A stretch of 27,026 nucleotides of DNA from a virus, in the IMG/VR virus record IMGVR_UViG_3300032316_000474, positions 1-27,026 of that record; one strand, written 5' to 3'. The notes beneath the pieces are model-generated. The model saw nothing but the letters and a program-made list of their open reading frames with translations, had not been told where the DNA came from and made no database searches. A program made the position numbers and the translations under genes. This document shows positions 9,283 to 18,032 of the stretch, one piece after another. Each line of letters opens with the position of its first letter. The stretch's first letter is position 1.

Positions 9283-12200
9283 TTATCCTCTACCGTTTAG
9301 CTCTCTGTTCAGTGCTATCAACTCTTCTGCTGTCCTAGCATTATTTATTCTACCAATACGTTGCGCCCCCGCCTCTCGTCTGATGCTCAGTGCCCGATCA
9401 CCCGCGGTGTTGAGCCGAGCAATTGCAGCATTATATTCATCACCGTATGCAAGGTCGCGCCACTTCTGATAAGCCTCAGCAATCTTAGGATCTCCTGGAG
9501 GCAACGTAGAATCAAGTCGTTTGAATTCATTAAGCGCAGCAATGACAGTTGCCGATATTTCCATAAATGCAGCATGGGCTGCGCGGTTTTCTGCTTGCGC
9601 CTGCTGTTCTAGCTCGTCTATTGACGCTCTGGCTGTCTCTGGAATTGAGCCAACCAAATTAGGAGTAGGAATTCCTGGATCACCTAACGTAGCATTAATC
9701 TGGTTAGTGATAGCTGTTCTGTCCGTTGTATTAAATCCTACAGAAGGAAGTGCGATTGCTCCCGGTGTTCCGCCCGCGAGTGCAGCAATAGACGACTGTA
9801 ACTGTGCTATTGCGCCGACCGGAAGTCCGACAGAAGCCAATGCAGTTAGGCCACCCAATCTGCTTGCAGCATCCCCCAATGCTCCACTCAATGCGCCGGC
9901 TGCTCCGCCCAATGCACCCGACACATTATCCAAGTTACCTGCCAGTGAAGATAGTGCTCCTGTTGCCGCAGTTACCGAAGATAGTCCATTCATTGCAGCA
10001 CTTGACGCAGCACTAATTGCACCCGACAATGGGCCGAGTCCTGGAATAGCATTGATTGCACCTGCTGCTTGGTTGACTACTGTACTGACCGTATTAATAC
10101 CGCCCGGAAGATTACTCAGCCCGCTTGCGAGAGCAGACGACGTTGCGGCAGAGGCGCCTCGCTGAATAGATGCGGCTGCATTAGTTAGAGCAGCCGTTCC
10201 GCCCGCTGCGATAGTTGCTCCGGCCCCGGCTAGTGCGCTGACTGTGTTCACTGCATTTTGTACGCCGCCGATCGTGGTGTTCAATGCAGAACCTGTTACT
10301 GCCCCAGAGACGCTGCTTGCAACAGCAGTCACGTTATTGATAGTTGCCGAAATTGATGTTCCGACACCTGCCACAGATGTTATAGCATTGGTGACAGAGG
10401 TGAGGCCACCTGTAATGCTAGCCACACTGTTGTTTATCGAAGCAGCATTAGTAATACCACCGACCGAACCTGCAATAGAACTCAAGGCACCGGTCGTGCG
10501 AGTGATTGCACCTCCAACAGAACTCAATGCACCGGTTGCACTGCCTAGTGCTCCGACGGTTCCCGACAATGCGCCTCCAACAGAACTCAATGCACCGGTT
10601 GCACTGCCTAGTGCTCCGACGGCTCCTCCTGCGATTGACCCAGCAGCATTTAATAGGTTACTGCCGGCTTGTGTAGTCTGATTGGCGACTTCGGCTGCGG
10701 CTGCTGCGTTGTCTCTTGCAATCTGTGTTAGATTTTGCGGCACTCCGGCCCTAAACGGTTTGAAAGAATTCTTGATAGCATCAAACGCCGATGCTGCTAC
10801 GCCCTTTGCTTGATCCATAAGTCCGGCTAAGCTAGGAACATTGCCCATTGCAGTTAGTGCGCTTTGAATCCCGCCCAATCCACCGATAGATTCTGCTAAT
10901 CCTGCTGCTGCTGCACCCGAACCAATCGCCGCTAGTGCAGTCCTAGCAGAACCTAATGCATTGTCGGCAGCGCCGCTCAACTGTCCTGCTGCACCTGATA
11001 CCGCACCTGCCAATGATCCAGCAAGTGAGTTTGCTGTTCCGGCTAACGAACCAGCAGCACTCGCTGCACCTGATATTCCGGCTACGGCTCCACCGATCGA
11101 TCCTGTTGCACGTCCTAACGCAGCCGATGCACCGGACACCAAATTGGTCGCACCTGCGACCGAAGACACTGCGCTACTTGCTGCGCTACCTGCCTGTTGT
11201 ATTGCAGCTACAGTTGGACCCAAACCCACCGTAGCTGCGGCAGTTACCATACCCGTAATTTGGGTGGAAGCCTCTGAACCTGTGATTGCACCGACTCTAC
11301 CTAATGCAGTCTGTGCTTGCTGCATGGTATTTACGACTGAAGTAGCTTGGGCAGGCATGTTCTGTACTAGACTTGTTAGGTTCAACGCTCCTGCTGCACC
11401 GGTAAACAATGATGCGGGCATCGCTTGAGCAATGTTTGCACCGGCTTGTACTAACCCAGTGACTAGCGTTGCCGAACCTGGCTTTAATATGCCGCCGGCT
11501 GCTAACTGGGAAGCAGTTTGTGCGAATGCCCCCACTGCTGCAACCATACCTGTAGCAGTAGGTACTACTGCTGCGCCCTGACTTACAGCAGCCGCCAATA
11601 CGCCGCCTGCTGCTGATGTAGCGATTGAGCCCAATGCTGCCGCTGTTGTGTTATTGTTGACGGCCGCAGAGATTGCCGGTACTCCCGCCGGAGCAGAGGC
11701 AACCGTAGCGACTGCCGGAGGTGTTGCTCCCGTGTTTGCTGCCGCTGCTGTAGTTGCAGCTACTGCTGGACTAGGTGCGGCTGGAAGCTGACTTGCAGCG
11801 TCTAGGTTTGTTTTTACATCAACGCCCTGACCTGCATTAGCCCAAGGTGCATGTGCCGGAGCGCGAGAAACAATCGTGAGCAACTTACCAGGAGCTGCCA
11901 TAAATCCTCTTCCTTCATCATACAACGTATCAGTCTGTGCAATTAAAGGAATAGTGCTTACTGGATCAGGTGACGTTCCCGGCGCGCCGCTGTTTAGGTT
12001 TACTTTGCTTCCGTTGACGAATGCTTGACCTCCACCGACTAGAGAAGCATCTCCGCCGGCACCCCATGCAATAGCACCTCCTGCCAAACCAGTAAGCTTT
12101 CCTGTAGCGGACATGTTGAAATCGCTACCAGCCCTCATCATTGTTTTTTCTTCAGAGTTAGTTTGAATGTTCTTTGCTTGGATGTTAAGATTTTCCATAG

Positions 12201-13233
12201 CATGAATATTGACGTTTCTGTCGGCATGTAAGTTTAGATCACCTTGTGTTCTAATGTTTACTGAGTTAGTAGAGTACATATCAATCGTACCCTCTTTACC
12301 TAACTCAATATAAGATTGTCCGTTAGAATGGAGTATCATTAGAGTCTGACCATCATCCGACATTAGAATCTGATGACCTAATGCTGTTCTGATTCTGACT
12401 AGTTGATCACGCCCAATGATGTCTCCGTCATCCATGACGATGGAGTGCCCGCCCCTACGAGCCACAACTTTTAATTGTTCATTTTTGCTTCCATCTAAGT
12501 TTTGTGTTACTGTTGAGTCATCGAACCCGCCTTCATAGATAGGACGGCCCGGGGTAGAAACGCCCCATCCAACACGAGATGCAGGTTCACGAGAAGCAGA
12601 AGATGAGATAGGGCCTCGAATAGGGTCACGAATGATACCTTGCTGATTCATGATCGTAGCAGAGTAACTGTGTACAGGGCGAGGACTGTCGTTAAAGTTG
12701 GGGCTATTAGAGTTAGTAGGATTATTAGAGTTGAAGTTTGTTGCTGGTAATCTAGTTGCGCCGCCGTAGCTAGATGCTTCCCCTTCGTTATTGATAACGT
12801 AGTCTGATGAGCCAATAGCAGGAACCATATGAAGTGCGTCCGGTTCCGGCACACACCCGATATAAAACCCGTAGTTGGGGTCACCGTTAACAAAGATACA
12901 AATTACTGTTGTACCAATATCCGGCGGAGCATGCCATTGTCCGTACGATGTAGGATTTGATTTGTAAGTCCCGTTATCTTCATTTCCGCTACCAGCAGAA
13001 CCACCGATTGTTCCAAAAAAGTCAGAAAGAAAACTGACTGTTACCCAGTTGGCCGAATTGTTAGAGTCGTTTGGGTTGTTTCCGCTTAGCAGAACTCTAA
13101 TACGACCTGCACGTGTAGGATCAATGTTGTCTTTGACGATACCAAATACAGGAAAATTTTGTGTGTTGGCTCCGCCTACAGTTGGGTTGGCTGATTTAGG
13201 AGGACTTTTTGTTTTAATTATGTCTTGTGCCAT
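9283..13233 (-). CDS. 5: Baseplate hub/spike protein gp5-like with long Ala/Gly/Ser-rich region
   Basis: A 1316-aa protein of the gp5/VgrG type, the central spike under the tail tube. Residues about 27-135 form the OB-fold domain (FPVFGIVKDNIDPTRAGRIR, then QWHAPPDIGTTVICIFVNGD, then YGFYIGCVPEP). Residues about 255-360 match the start of the spike beta-helix (HSIVMDDGD, GHQILMSDDGQT, then alternating VNIRTQGDLNLHADRNVNIH). I see no lysozyme domain between them, unlike T4 gp5. From about 475 to 1200 the protein is low-complexity Ala/Gly/Ser/Thr with GALSS and GALGSATGA units; the last 115 residues are charged and helical. DNA repeats at 10511-10622 lie in the low-complexity part. The ATG at 13233 has an AGAGAG site 12 nt after the previous stop. 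Family confidence is high; the function of the long tract is unknown. Confidence 0.85.
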   Translation of the reverse strand: MAQDIIKTKSPPKSANPTVGGANTQNFPVFGIVKDNIDPTRAGRIRVLLSGNNPNDSNNSANWVTVSFLSDFFGTIGGSAGSGNEDNGTYKSNPTSYGQWHAPPDIGTTVICIFVNGDPNYGFYIGCVPEPDALHMVPAIGSSDYVINNEGEASSYGGATRLPATNFNSNNPTNSNSPNFNDSPRPVHSYSATIMNQQGIIRDPIRGPISSSASREPASRVGWGVSTPGRPIYEGGFDDSTVTQNLDGSKNEQLKVVARRGGHSIVMDDGDIIGRDQLVRIRTALGHQILMSDDGQTLMILHSNGQSYIELGKEGTIDMYSTNSVNIRTQGDLNLHADRNVNIHAMENLNIQAKNIQTNSEEKTMMRAGSDFNMSATGKLTGLAGGAIAWGAGGDASLVGGGQAFVNGSKVNLNSGAPGTSPDPVSTIPLIAQTDTLYDEGRGFMAAPGKLLTIVSRAPAHAPWANAGQGVDVKTNLDAASQLPAAPSPAVAATTAAAANTGATPPAVATVASAPAGVPAISAAVNNNTTAAALGSIATSAAGGVLAAAVSQGAAVVPTATGMVAAVGAFAQTASQLAAGGILKPGSATLVTGLVQAGANIAQAMPASLFTGAAGALNLTSLVQNMPAQATSVVNTMQQAQTALGRVGAITGSEASTQITGMVTAAATVGLGPTVAAIQQAGSAASSAVSSVAGATNLVSGASAALGRATGSIGGAVAGISGAASAAGSLAGTANSLAGSLAGAVSGAAGQLSGAADNALGSARTALAAIGSGAAAAGLAESIGGLGGIQSALTAMGNVPSLAGLMDQAKGVAASAFDAIKNSFKPFRAGVPQNLTQIARDNAAAAAEVANQTTQAGSNLLNAAGSIAGGAVGALGSATGALSSVGGALSGTVGALGSATGALSSVGGAITRTTGALSSIAGSVGGITNAASINNSVASITGGLTSVTNAITSVAGVGTSISATINNVTAVASSVSGAVTGSALNTTIGGVQNAVNTVSALAGAGATIAAGGTAALTNAAASIQRGASAATSSALASGLSNLPGGINTVSTVVNQAAGAINAIPGLGPLSGAISAASSAAMNGLSSVTAATGALSSLAGNLDNVSGALGGAAGALSGALGDAASRLGGLTALASVGLPVGAIAQLQSSIAALAGGTPGAIALPSVGFNTTDRTAITNQINATLGDPGIPTPNLVGSIPETARASIDELEQQAQAENRAAHAAFMEISATVIAALNEFKRLDSTLPPGDPKIAEAYQKWRDLAYGDEYNAAIARLNTAGDRALSIRREAGAQRIGRINNARTAEELIALNRELNGRG
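10511..10622. repeat. Two direct copies of a 49-bp unit, 63-bp period, inside gp5
   Basis: The 49 bases at 10511-10559 recur without change at 10574-10622, a period of 63 bp or 21 codons. They encode, on the minus strand, the repeated GALGSATGALSSVGGA unit. A degenerate third copy lies at about 10469-10500. The reading frame is kept, so this is an in-frame internal duplication. Identity at the DNA level suggests a recent event or gene conversion. Confidence 0.9.
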
Positions 13234-13245
13234 TTTTACTCTCTA

Positions 13246-16128
13246 TTATCCGCGCCGTGAACCATCACTGTCTGCAACTCCATTCCGAGTCACGGGCGTT
13301 GCAGGGGTTTGATTGCTAGTATCAGCCGGTGGTGATATTCCCGGACGTACATTGAAACTAGGATCCGGCAGGGTGCCGGTGTTGCGGTTTGTGCCCGGCG
13401 GAGTAATGCTTGGCGCGGTTCCCGGCGGAGTAGTGTTCGTGTTCCCATCTGCCGGTCTTTCGCCGGCTGACGGTGGTCTTACAAATGGTGAATGAAGTCG
13501 TGCGGTTAGTTGTTGGGTGAACGCCCCCTTACTAAACTTGCTATCGACTTGTGTAAGCTGATAGCTGACTCCTTTAATTTTGTTAGCTATGCTCGGCGGG
13601 TATTTCACAAATTGAATAGATTCGTTGATACTCAGCGTACCGGTTTCATTTGTATAGTCTACTGCTTCTTTAAAGTCAATTTCAATAAAGACCTGACCTC
13701 CGTTTGGGTTTACCGTCAAGCCTTTAGTGTAGACATTATCATATATAACATTTTCACTGAGCGAGGGATTTTCGAATAGATAATCCGGATCTCCTAAAAT
13801 ATCGATTATTGCTGTGGAAAAGGTATCTTGGGAATAGAGCGAGGTAAGGTAGTTATTCTGTGCTTCCATACCAAGACCTGCTCTACCTAAACGATCTTGT
13901 TCAGTCTGAAGCAGCGGCGCTGTAGAAACACCTGAAGCAGACAGGTCGCCTCTTCCAGCTAGTGCAACGTTGAAGAATAGATTATCAAATGTTTGTTCGT
14001 ATTTAATAATCTCAGAGTTTTTACCGGTATGCCAATAGTCATAACGTTTGTGCGGTCCCGGATAAATCTGGTTCAACTCCCCTACGTAAACACTATCCAC
14101 AAGCGGAGTTTGATAGCTGTGAATATTATAAGTGATATCATATGCCCAGTCGCTTACTTTTGTGTCCCATACCATTTTCTCAATCTCGGCTGTACAGCTA
14201 AACCAAGATACTCTTGTTTGCTGAGCATTATCGATTTGGGCCGGCGCATCTCGATCTTCGGGTGCTTGTAGGGCAGTAGTGTATACTATATTCAATGCAT
14301 TCTCTAGAAAAGAACTCTGTGCTATTATTTTGTTGATTGCGCTTAAAATAGGAGTTTGGGGAGAAAATGGGACATTGATCGAGGTATTAGACGCACTCTG
14401 TGTCCGTACTTCAAGTGCAGCGTTGACTTGTTCTTGTTTGTTAGCTCCGCTTCCCGGCCACTTAAATTTTTGCAAATCAGCCTCAGAAATCAAGGCGGCA
14501 TCAATTATCGGTTGCGTGCCGGGAGCCCAAACTACTTTGAATGTATTAGGATGAAGAATCGTGCCGGCAACAACAAGATCCTGTTGTACTTTGTTTAGCT
14601 GCACCATCAAAAGGTCGATGGCCTGAGCCACATTTCCAGCAGTTACATTAGTTATGTTATTTATCAAACCGTGTTTCACAGAATATGCACCTTTGCCGCC
14701 TACGCTCGTAGCTTCTATACGATACGTGGTTGCCCTACCGTCGAGTTTGAATTTTATTGAATTCACGCTGATATCATGATACTGTTCAAAAAGATTACCA
14801 TTCTGAGACAGCGGGTCAATAGCCCCCGTCACATAGTTGGGTTCTGCCTTTCCACCGTTGTATGACATCACGTCCGACGGGTTTGCCGGTACTCCGGCAA
14901 CTCCGTATCCTAGAAACTTAATTCCCAAAATAAAAAACTGTTTGAATGGGTTTTCTGGATTATTTGTAGAGCCGCCGTTATAACTAGCAATCACCGCATT
15001 TATCCTTGTTAGGTTACTGATAAACGAAAACCCATATGGTTCAATTATGTCAAAGCTATAACCATACGTTGTGTTCACGGGTGATCCGCCATTTTCACTG
15101 CTACTAATAACAGCATTGATTGTAAGATTATCTATTCCATGGTCATATTCGAAACCGGGAGCCCTTTTACTATTTGTGTTGTTGATGCCGCCGCTCTGTG
15201 CAACTAACCATGCGCCGCCACCTTCCCTGCCTTCAGCAACCGAATTAAAAACATCAATTTTTGTTCTTCCGCCGGCAACAAACGCTGAATAAGCATCGGG
15301 GGTGATCACATATAAACTCAATTGATACGTATATGAGTTAAATTCTCCTAATGGATTTTTTAATCTTTTTCCTGGAGTAGAAAATGCAGCTACTTCTTGA
15401 GTACTAGCCTTAGAAAAATCACTGAAAGTATAATTAGCAATCGTGGGCAACGTAACGGGGCCGGGCCTGAAAATAGGTGTGGCAACTTCGCCTGTGTCAA
15501 CTGCGTCTGGTGTACTGCCACCTGCGCCTGCCGTGCCTGCCGGAGAGTCAGGGGTAATTCCGGGGGCTGATGCTTGTGGTGCCCCACTATCATCGTTCCC
15601 TGATCCTGTAACTGGATTTGTGACGACAGTTTCTGCAGGTGCTACAGGTACTACCGGCGCCGGGTTTACGGTAGCGACGTTTGTTGGTGGCGGAACAGTT
15701 ACCTGTTGTTCTAATGTATTCGTTACTTCAGAAAAACTTTGATTGAAGTTAATGCTGGCCGTCTTTAAATTATCTGCTTCACTGAGATATGCTGCTGCCT
15801 GAGCCCTGACCTGCAAAAGGCTTCTCTCTGCTTCTGCTTTTTCTTCGGGACTAGAGGTACTGCTGTTTATAATTGCAAGTAATGGCGGTATCAGGTTTTC
15901 CTGGTCAACATAGTTCCGCCGCTCTCGGCGCTCCATCCTAGCAAGCTGTTCCGTAATCCTAATACGCATATCATCACGAGTAGAAAAGGTGCCACTCGCA
16001 GAAGCATAGTCCTCGAAGTTTCGGCCATTATAAATACTTATTGTTAGGGACGCGTTCGGGCCGGGGCCTGCTAAAGTATATCTTGCTACTATGTCGGGAG
16101 CAAGAGTCTGTATTGTTTGTTCTGCCAT
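13246..16128 (-). CDS. Large virion structural protein, probable baseplate hub component
   Basis: A 960-aa protein that I cannot assign to a named T4 protein. Residues about 60-145 are charged and helical (MERRERRNYVDQEN onward), followed by a Pro/Ala/Gly/Thr-rich linker to about 222. A long folded part begins at NPLGEFNSYTYQLSLYVITP and ends near VSYQLTQVDSKFSKGAFTQQ; the last 80 residues are again Pro/Thr/Asn-rich and probably disordered. It lies between gp53 and gp5 in a tight run: the ATG at 16128 is 1 nt after the gp53 stop with AGGAA upstream, and gp5 starts 12 nt after its stop. In T4 the hub partner of gp5 is gp27, so this could be the gp27 counterpart, but that is inference from position. 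It is a structural protein with high confidence; its role is uncertain. Confidence 0.75.
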   Translation of the reverse strand: MAEQTIQTLAPDIVARYTLAGPGPNASLTISIYNGRNFEDYASASGTFSTRDDMRIRITEQLARMERRERRNYVDQENLIPPLLAIINSSTSSPEEKAEAERSLLQVRAQAAAYLSEADNLKTASINFNQSFSEVTNTLEQQVTVPPPTNVATVNPAPVVPVAPAETVVTNPVTGSGNDDSGAPQASAPGITPDSPAGTAGAGGSTPDAVDTGEVATPIFRPGPVTLPTIANYTFSDFSKASTQEVAAFSTPGKRLKNPLGEFNSYTYQLSLYVITPDAYSAFVAGGRTKIDVFNSVAEGREGGGAWLVAQSGGINNTNSKRAPGFEYDHGIDNLTINAVISSSENGGSPVNTTYGYSFDIIEPYGFSFISNLTRINAVIASYNGGSTNNPENPFKQFFILGIKFLGYGVAGVPANPSDVMSYNGGKAEPNYVTGAIDPLSQNGNLFEQYHDISVNSIKFKLDGRATTYRIEATSVGGKGAYSVKHGLINNITNVTAGNVAQAIDLLMVQLNKVQQDLVVAGTILHPNTFKVVWAPGTQPIIDAALISEADLQKFKWPGSGANKQEQVNAALEVRTQSASNTSINVPFSPQTPILSAINKIIAQSSFLENALNIVYTTALQAPEDRDAPAQIDNAQQTRVSWFSCTAEIEKMVWDTKVSDWAYDITYNIHSYQTPLVDSVYVGELNQIYPGPHKRYDYWHTGKNSEIIKYEQTFDNLFFNVALAGRGDLSASGVSTAPLLQTEQDRLGRAGLGMEAQNNYLTSLYSQDTFSTAIIDILGDPDYLFENPSLSENVIYDNVYTKGLTVNPNGGQVFIEIDFKEAVDYTNETGTLSINESIQFVKYPPSIANKIKGVSYQLTQVDSKFSKGAFTQQLTARLHSPFVRPPSAGERPADGNTNTTPPGTAPSITPPGTNRNTGTLPDPSFNVRPGISPPADTSNQTPATPVTRNGVADSDGSRRG

Positions 16129-16129
16129 C

Positions 16130-16447
16130 TTAAGTTCCTAATACCGTTCTTAATGTATCTATATTAGGTATATATATACCTGAGCCAGCTGTGAAATTAA
16201 AGTACGGATCAGGACCCAACTTGTTTGGATTACGAGCGGCAAACACCCACCATAACTTAGGGTCACCATACAAGTCATATGCTAGTAGATCAGGTCTGTA
16301 TTCATATACTGATGTCAGCACCATATACACATCGCTAGGTAGCATTGGAATATTGCGAGAAATCATAACGTCTAGGAATTTGTTACTTACCACGTTAGTT
16401 TCGTTGTAAGGACTCGTTTTTGGATATAAATTCTGATTACCTGACAT
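16130..16447 (-). CDS. 53: Baseplate wedge protein gp53-like
   Basis: A 105-aa protein of the T4 gp53 family, a wedge subunit. The core reads NKFLDVMISRNIPMLPSDVYMVLTS, then YEYRPDLLAYDLYGDPKLWWVFAARN and a C-terminal SGIYIPNIDTLRT that resembles a LysM-like fold, as in gp53. It is shorter than T4 gp53 (196 aa), mainly at the C-terminus. I chose the ATG at 16447 rather than the GTG at 16453 because a GGAGG site lies 9 nt before this ATG and would be too close to the GTG. The ATG shares one base with the TAA stop of the upstream 485-aa gene (TAATG), which indicates translational coupling. The stop is TAA at 16132-16130. Confidence 0.85.
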   Translation of the reverse strand: MSGNQNLYPKTSPYNETNVVSNKFLDVMISRNIPMLPSDVYMVLTSVYEYRPDLLAYDLYGDPKLWWVFAARNPNKLGPDPYFNFTAGSGIYIPNIDTLRTVLGT

Positions 16448-17904
16448 TACCACATACCTCCGCCTGGATTTACCGAACCACGGAGAAGTGCTCCGGTGCC
16501 ATACTCTGCCAGACTGAATTTGTTCGATACCATATTTCTGCTCATCATCGGGTAACAGTTGATCTGAAGTTCAATCTTAGTCGGAACCCAAGTCGTTTCT
16601 GCATTTATAGAAGCCGGAGTCGATGGGTACGTAGGTGGACGAGGAGTGCCTCCCGGCCCTACCCCTATTCCCAGCAATCTTGCTGCCCCTGACAAGAAAT
16701 TAGCTGACCGATTGGTGTTATTATTCGGTAGCGTTGGTTGAGGAGTACCTGCGAGAGACGCACCGGTAGTAGGAATATAGTCAACGTCGGTTGGTAAAGT
16801 ATATGTGAACCCTGTAATCGCTAAAGGTAATGCGTCAAACTGGTATCCACCTAGTCCGTAAATATAGCACAGCGGGGGCGGAGTTCCGTTTTTTGGATTG
16901 TTGTCTTGACCATAGAACATCTTGGTCATTGATCTGAAGAAATGAATCACAGCTAAAAGATATTTTGCCTCAAACACATCTTGACAAGTAAAAGTACCTG
17001 CAATAGTCACTGCCTCAATACTACTATTTTGGTATTGATAGACTTTATAGTTGCTATGAATAATATCTTGGGGATTGTAGTTGGCGGCATATTGTACTGT
17101 GATCTGTGGTGTATACGGAAAAATTACACCGTCGGTATCACCAAGTGGCGAAAGAATACCTGGGCCTCCCTGACCGGCTACCAGGCCTGGGTTGGCTTTG
17201 TACAAATAGTTAGCTCCCGGAGCAAGGGCGAGACGAACTCTCCAGTCCTTAGCTGCCGGGAAATCAGCTTGATCTTGTGCGGTTGCCTGTGCTGCAAGTC
17301 TCTGTCTTTCTCCCGTTATGCCGTTGCCTTGAATCAGGGACTCGACTCTAGTGCCCTGCACCACAACCTCAGGCAACTCGACCACATTCGGATCTACTAC
17401 GGTCGGAGGTGCTGTAACAGGTGCAGGTGTGTTTACAGGCGGCGTCTGCGGTGCCGATAATGCTGCTGCTTGAAGTTGGGGAGCTATAGCCCGTATGCCG
17501 GTTGCACCTAAGGCCGGCGTGGTCGCAGGGGGCGGGGATGCTGGGGCGGCGAGCGGATTACCTAACCGAGCCGTGACTTGTACGCCTGTGGCGATACCGC
17601 TGTTCACTTGGCGCAGGGCGTTAGGAAGTGCCGCAATATAGCTTGAGACAGATTCTGTCCTTACTGCGATTTCCTGTCCGTTAACTTCTACGAACGAAGT
17701 CGGTATACCATTAATAGTGGTCGTTTGGGGCAGTACACGAATTTGTAGTTGAGCAGCCGTGAGTCCGCTGACGATCTGAGGACCAAAGATAGCCATACTG
17801 TCGCCAAAATCCAATTGATATGTTATTGGTGCTCCTGCTGACGGCGCGGTACCCGTAAGTATCCCGCCTGCAACAGGTTCGCTGATTGAATATGATGTCG
17901 CCAT
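16447..17904 (-). CDS. Tail/baseplate structural protein, first gene of the minus-strand late block
   Basis: A 485-aa structural protein without a firm name. Residues 1-115 look folded; 116-175 are a Pro/Ala/Thr linker. Residues about 176-186 read VELPEVVVQGTR, which looks like a TonB box (see findings). Residues about 215-380 form the best-conserved-looking domain, with DTDGVIFPYTPQITVQYAANY, NYKVYQYQNSSIEAV and YLLAVIHFFRSMTKMFYGQD; then a Pro/Asn linker and a C-terminal segment with WVPTKIELQINCYPMMSRN. Such a protein directly before gp53 in a T4-like late operon is probably part of the tail-tube/baseplate junction, but I cannot align it by eye with T4 gp48 or gp54. The ATG at 17904 has AGGA upstream and a GATAAATA late box 35 nt upstream. 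Confidence 0.75.
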   Translation of the reverse strand: MATSYSISEPVAGGILTGTAPSAGAPITYQLDFGDSMAIFGPQIVSGLTAAQLQIRVLPQTTTINGIPTSFVEVNGQEIAVRTESVSSYIAALPNALRQVNSGIATGVQVTARLGNPLAAPASPPPATTPALGATGIRAIAPQLQAAALSAPQTPPVNTPAPVTAPPTVVDPNVVELPEVVVQGTRVESLIQGNGITGERQRLAAQATAQDQADFPAAKDWRVRLALAPGANYLYKANPGLVAGQGGPGILSPLGDTDGVIFPYTPQITVQYAANYNPQDIIHSNYKVYQYQNSSIEAVTIAGTFTCQDVFEAKYLLAVIHFFRSMTKMFYGQDNNPKNGTPPPLCYIYGLGGYQFDALPLAITGFTYTLPTDVDYIPTTGASLAGTPQPTLPNNNTNRSANFLSGAARLLGIGVGPGGTPRPPTYPSTPASINAETTWVPTKIELQINCYPMMSRNMVSNKFSLAEYGTGALLRGSVNPGGGMW

Positions 17905-17938
17905 ATTTTTCCTATACTAAATACGATTACTCAAATAG

Positions 17939-17946
17939 TATTTATC
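17939..17946 (-). promoter_or_regulatory. Late-type promoter box GATAAATA at the head of the minus-strand late block
   Basis: The minus strand reads GATAAATACTATT here. It follows the T4 late pattern TATAAATA plus downstream CT-type bases, with G for T at the first position. A start near 17933 would give a leader of about 29 nt before the ATG at 17904. It is the probable promoter for the whole baseplate run and a target of the gp55 factor encoded next to it on the other strand. Confidence 0.6.
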
Positions 17947-17976
17947 GTTTCAAAAAATCGCTAAATTTACCCAATG

Positions 17977-17996
17977 CTGTTGCATTTATGCAACAG
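17977..17996. repeat. Perfect 9-bp inverted repeat in the divergent control region
   Basis: CTGTTGCAT and ATGCAACAG are exact reverse complements separated by TT. The repeat overlaps the -35 hexamer of the rightward sigma70-type promoter and lies 31 bp upstream of the leftward late box. It is not followed by a T-run and is too near gene starts to be an obvious terminator, so an operator for a dimeric regulator is plausible. Confidence 0.6.
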
Positions 17997-18008
17997 TACT
18001 AGTACAAT
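17980..18008 (+). promoter_or_regulatory. Sigma70-type promoter for the gp55-gp47-gp46 cluster
   Basis: TTGCAT at 17980-17985 and TACAAT at 18003-18008 are 17 bp apart, with the -10 element matching 5 of 6 consensus bases. A start near 18015 would give a leader of about 18 nt with the AAAGGA ribosome-binding site of gp55. The -35 element is weak and lies in the inverted repeat. Confidence 0.5.
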
Positions 18009-18032
18009 ACGTATTACTGTAAAGGATACAAT

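Noticed and set aside
10469-10622. CRISPR-like array
   Set aside because: The repeats are in-frame coding units without spacers of constant length and unique sequence.
9521-11428. Plus-strand ORFs of 145-214 codons opposite gp5 (9521-10165, 10244-10681, 10961-11428)
   Set aside because: They are antisense to the Ala/Gly/Ser-rich part of gp5; GC-rich repeats suppress stops on the other strand and the products are Pro/Ala-rich low complexity with no ribosome-binding sites.
14658-14665. Fifth GATAAATA late box
   Set aside because: It is within the coding region of the 960-aa gene, far from any gene start, and is compatible with chance.
13246-16128. Naming the 960-aa protein gp27
   Set aside because: Only the position next to gp5 supports it; I see no gp27 sequence motif and the length is more than twice that of T4 gp27.
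16448-16453. GTG start for gp53 at 16453
   Set aside because: The GGAGG site is only 3 nt from this GTG but 9 nt from the ATG at 16447, which also forms a TAATG overlap with the previous gene.
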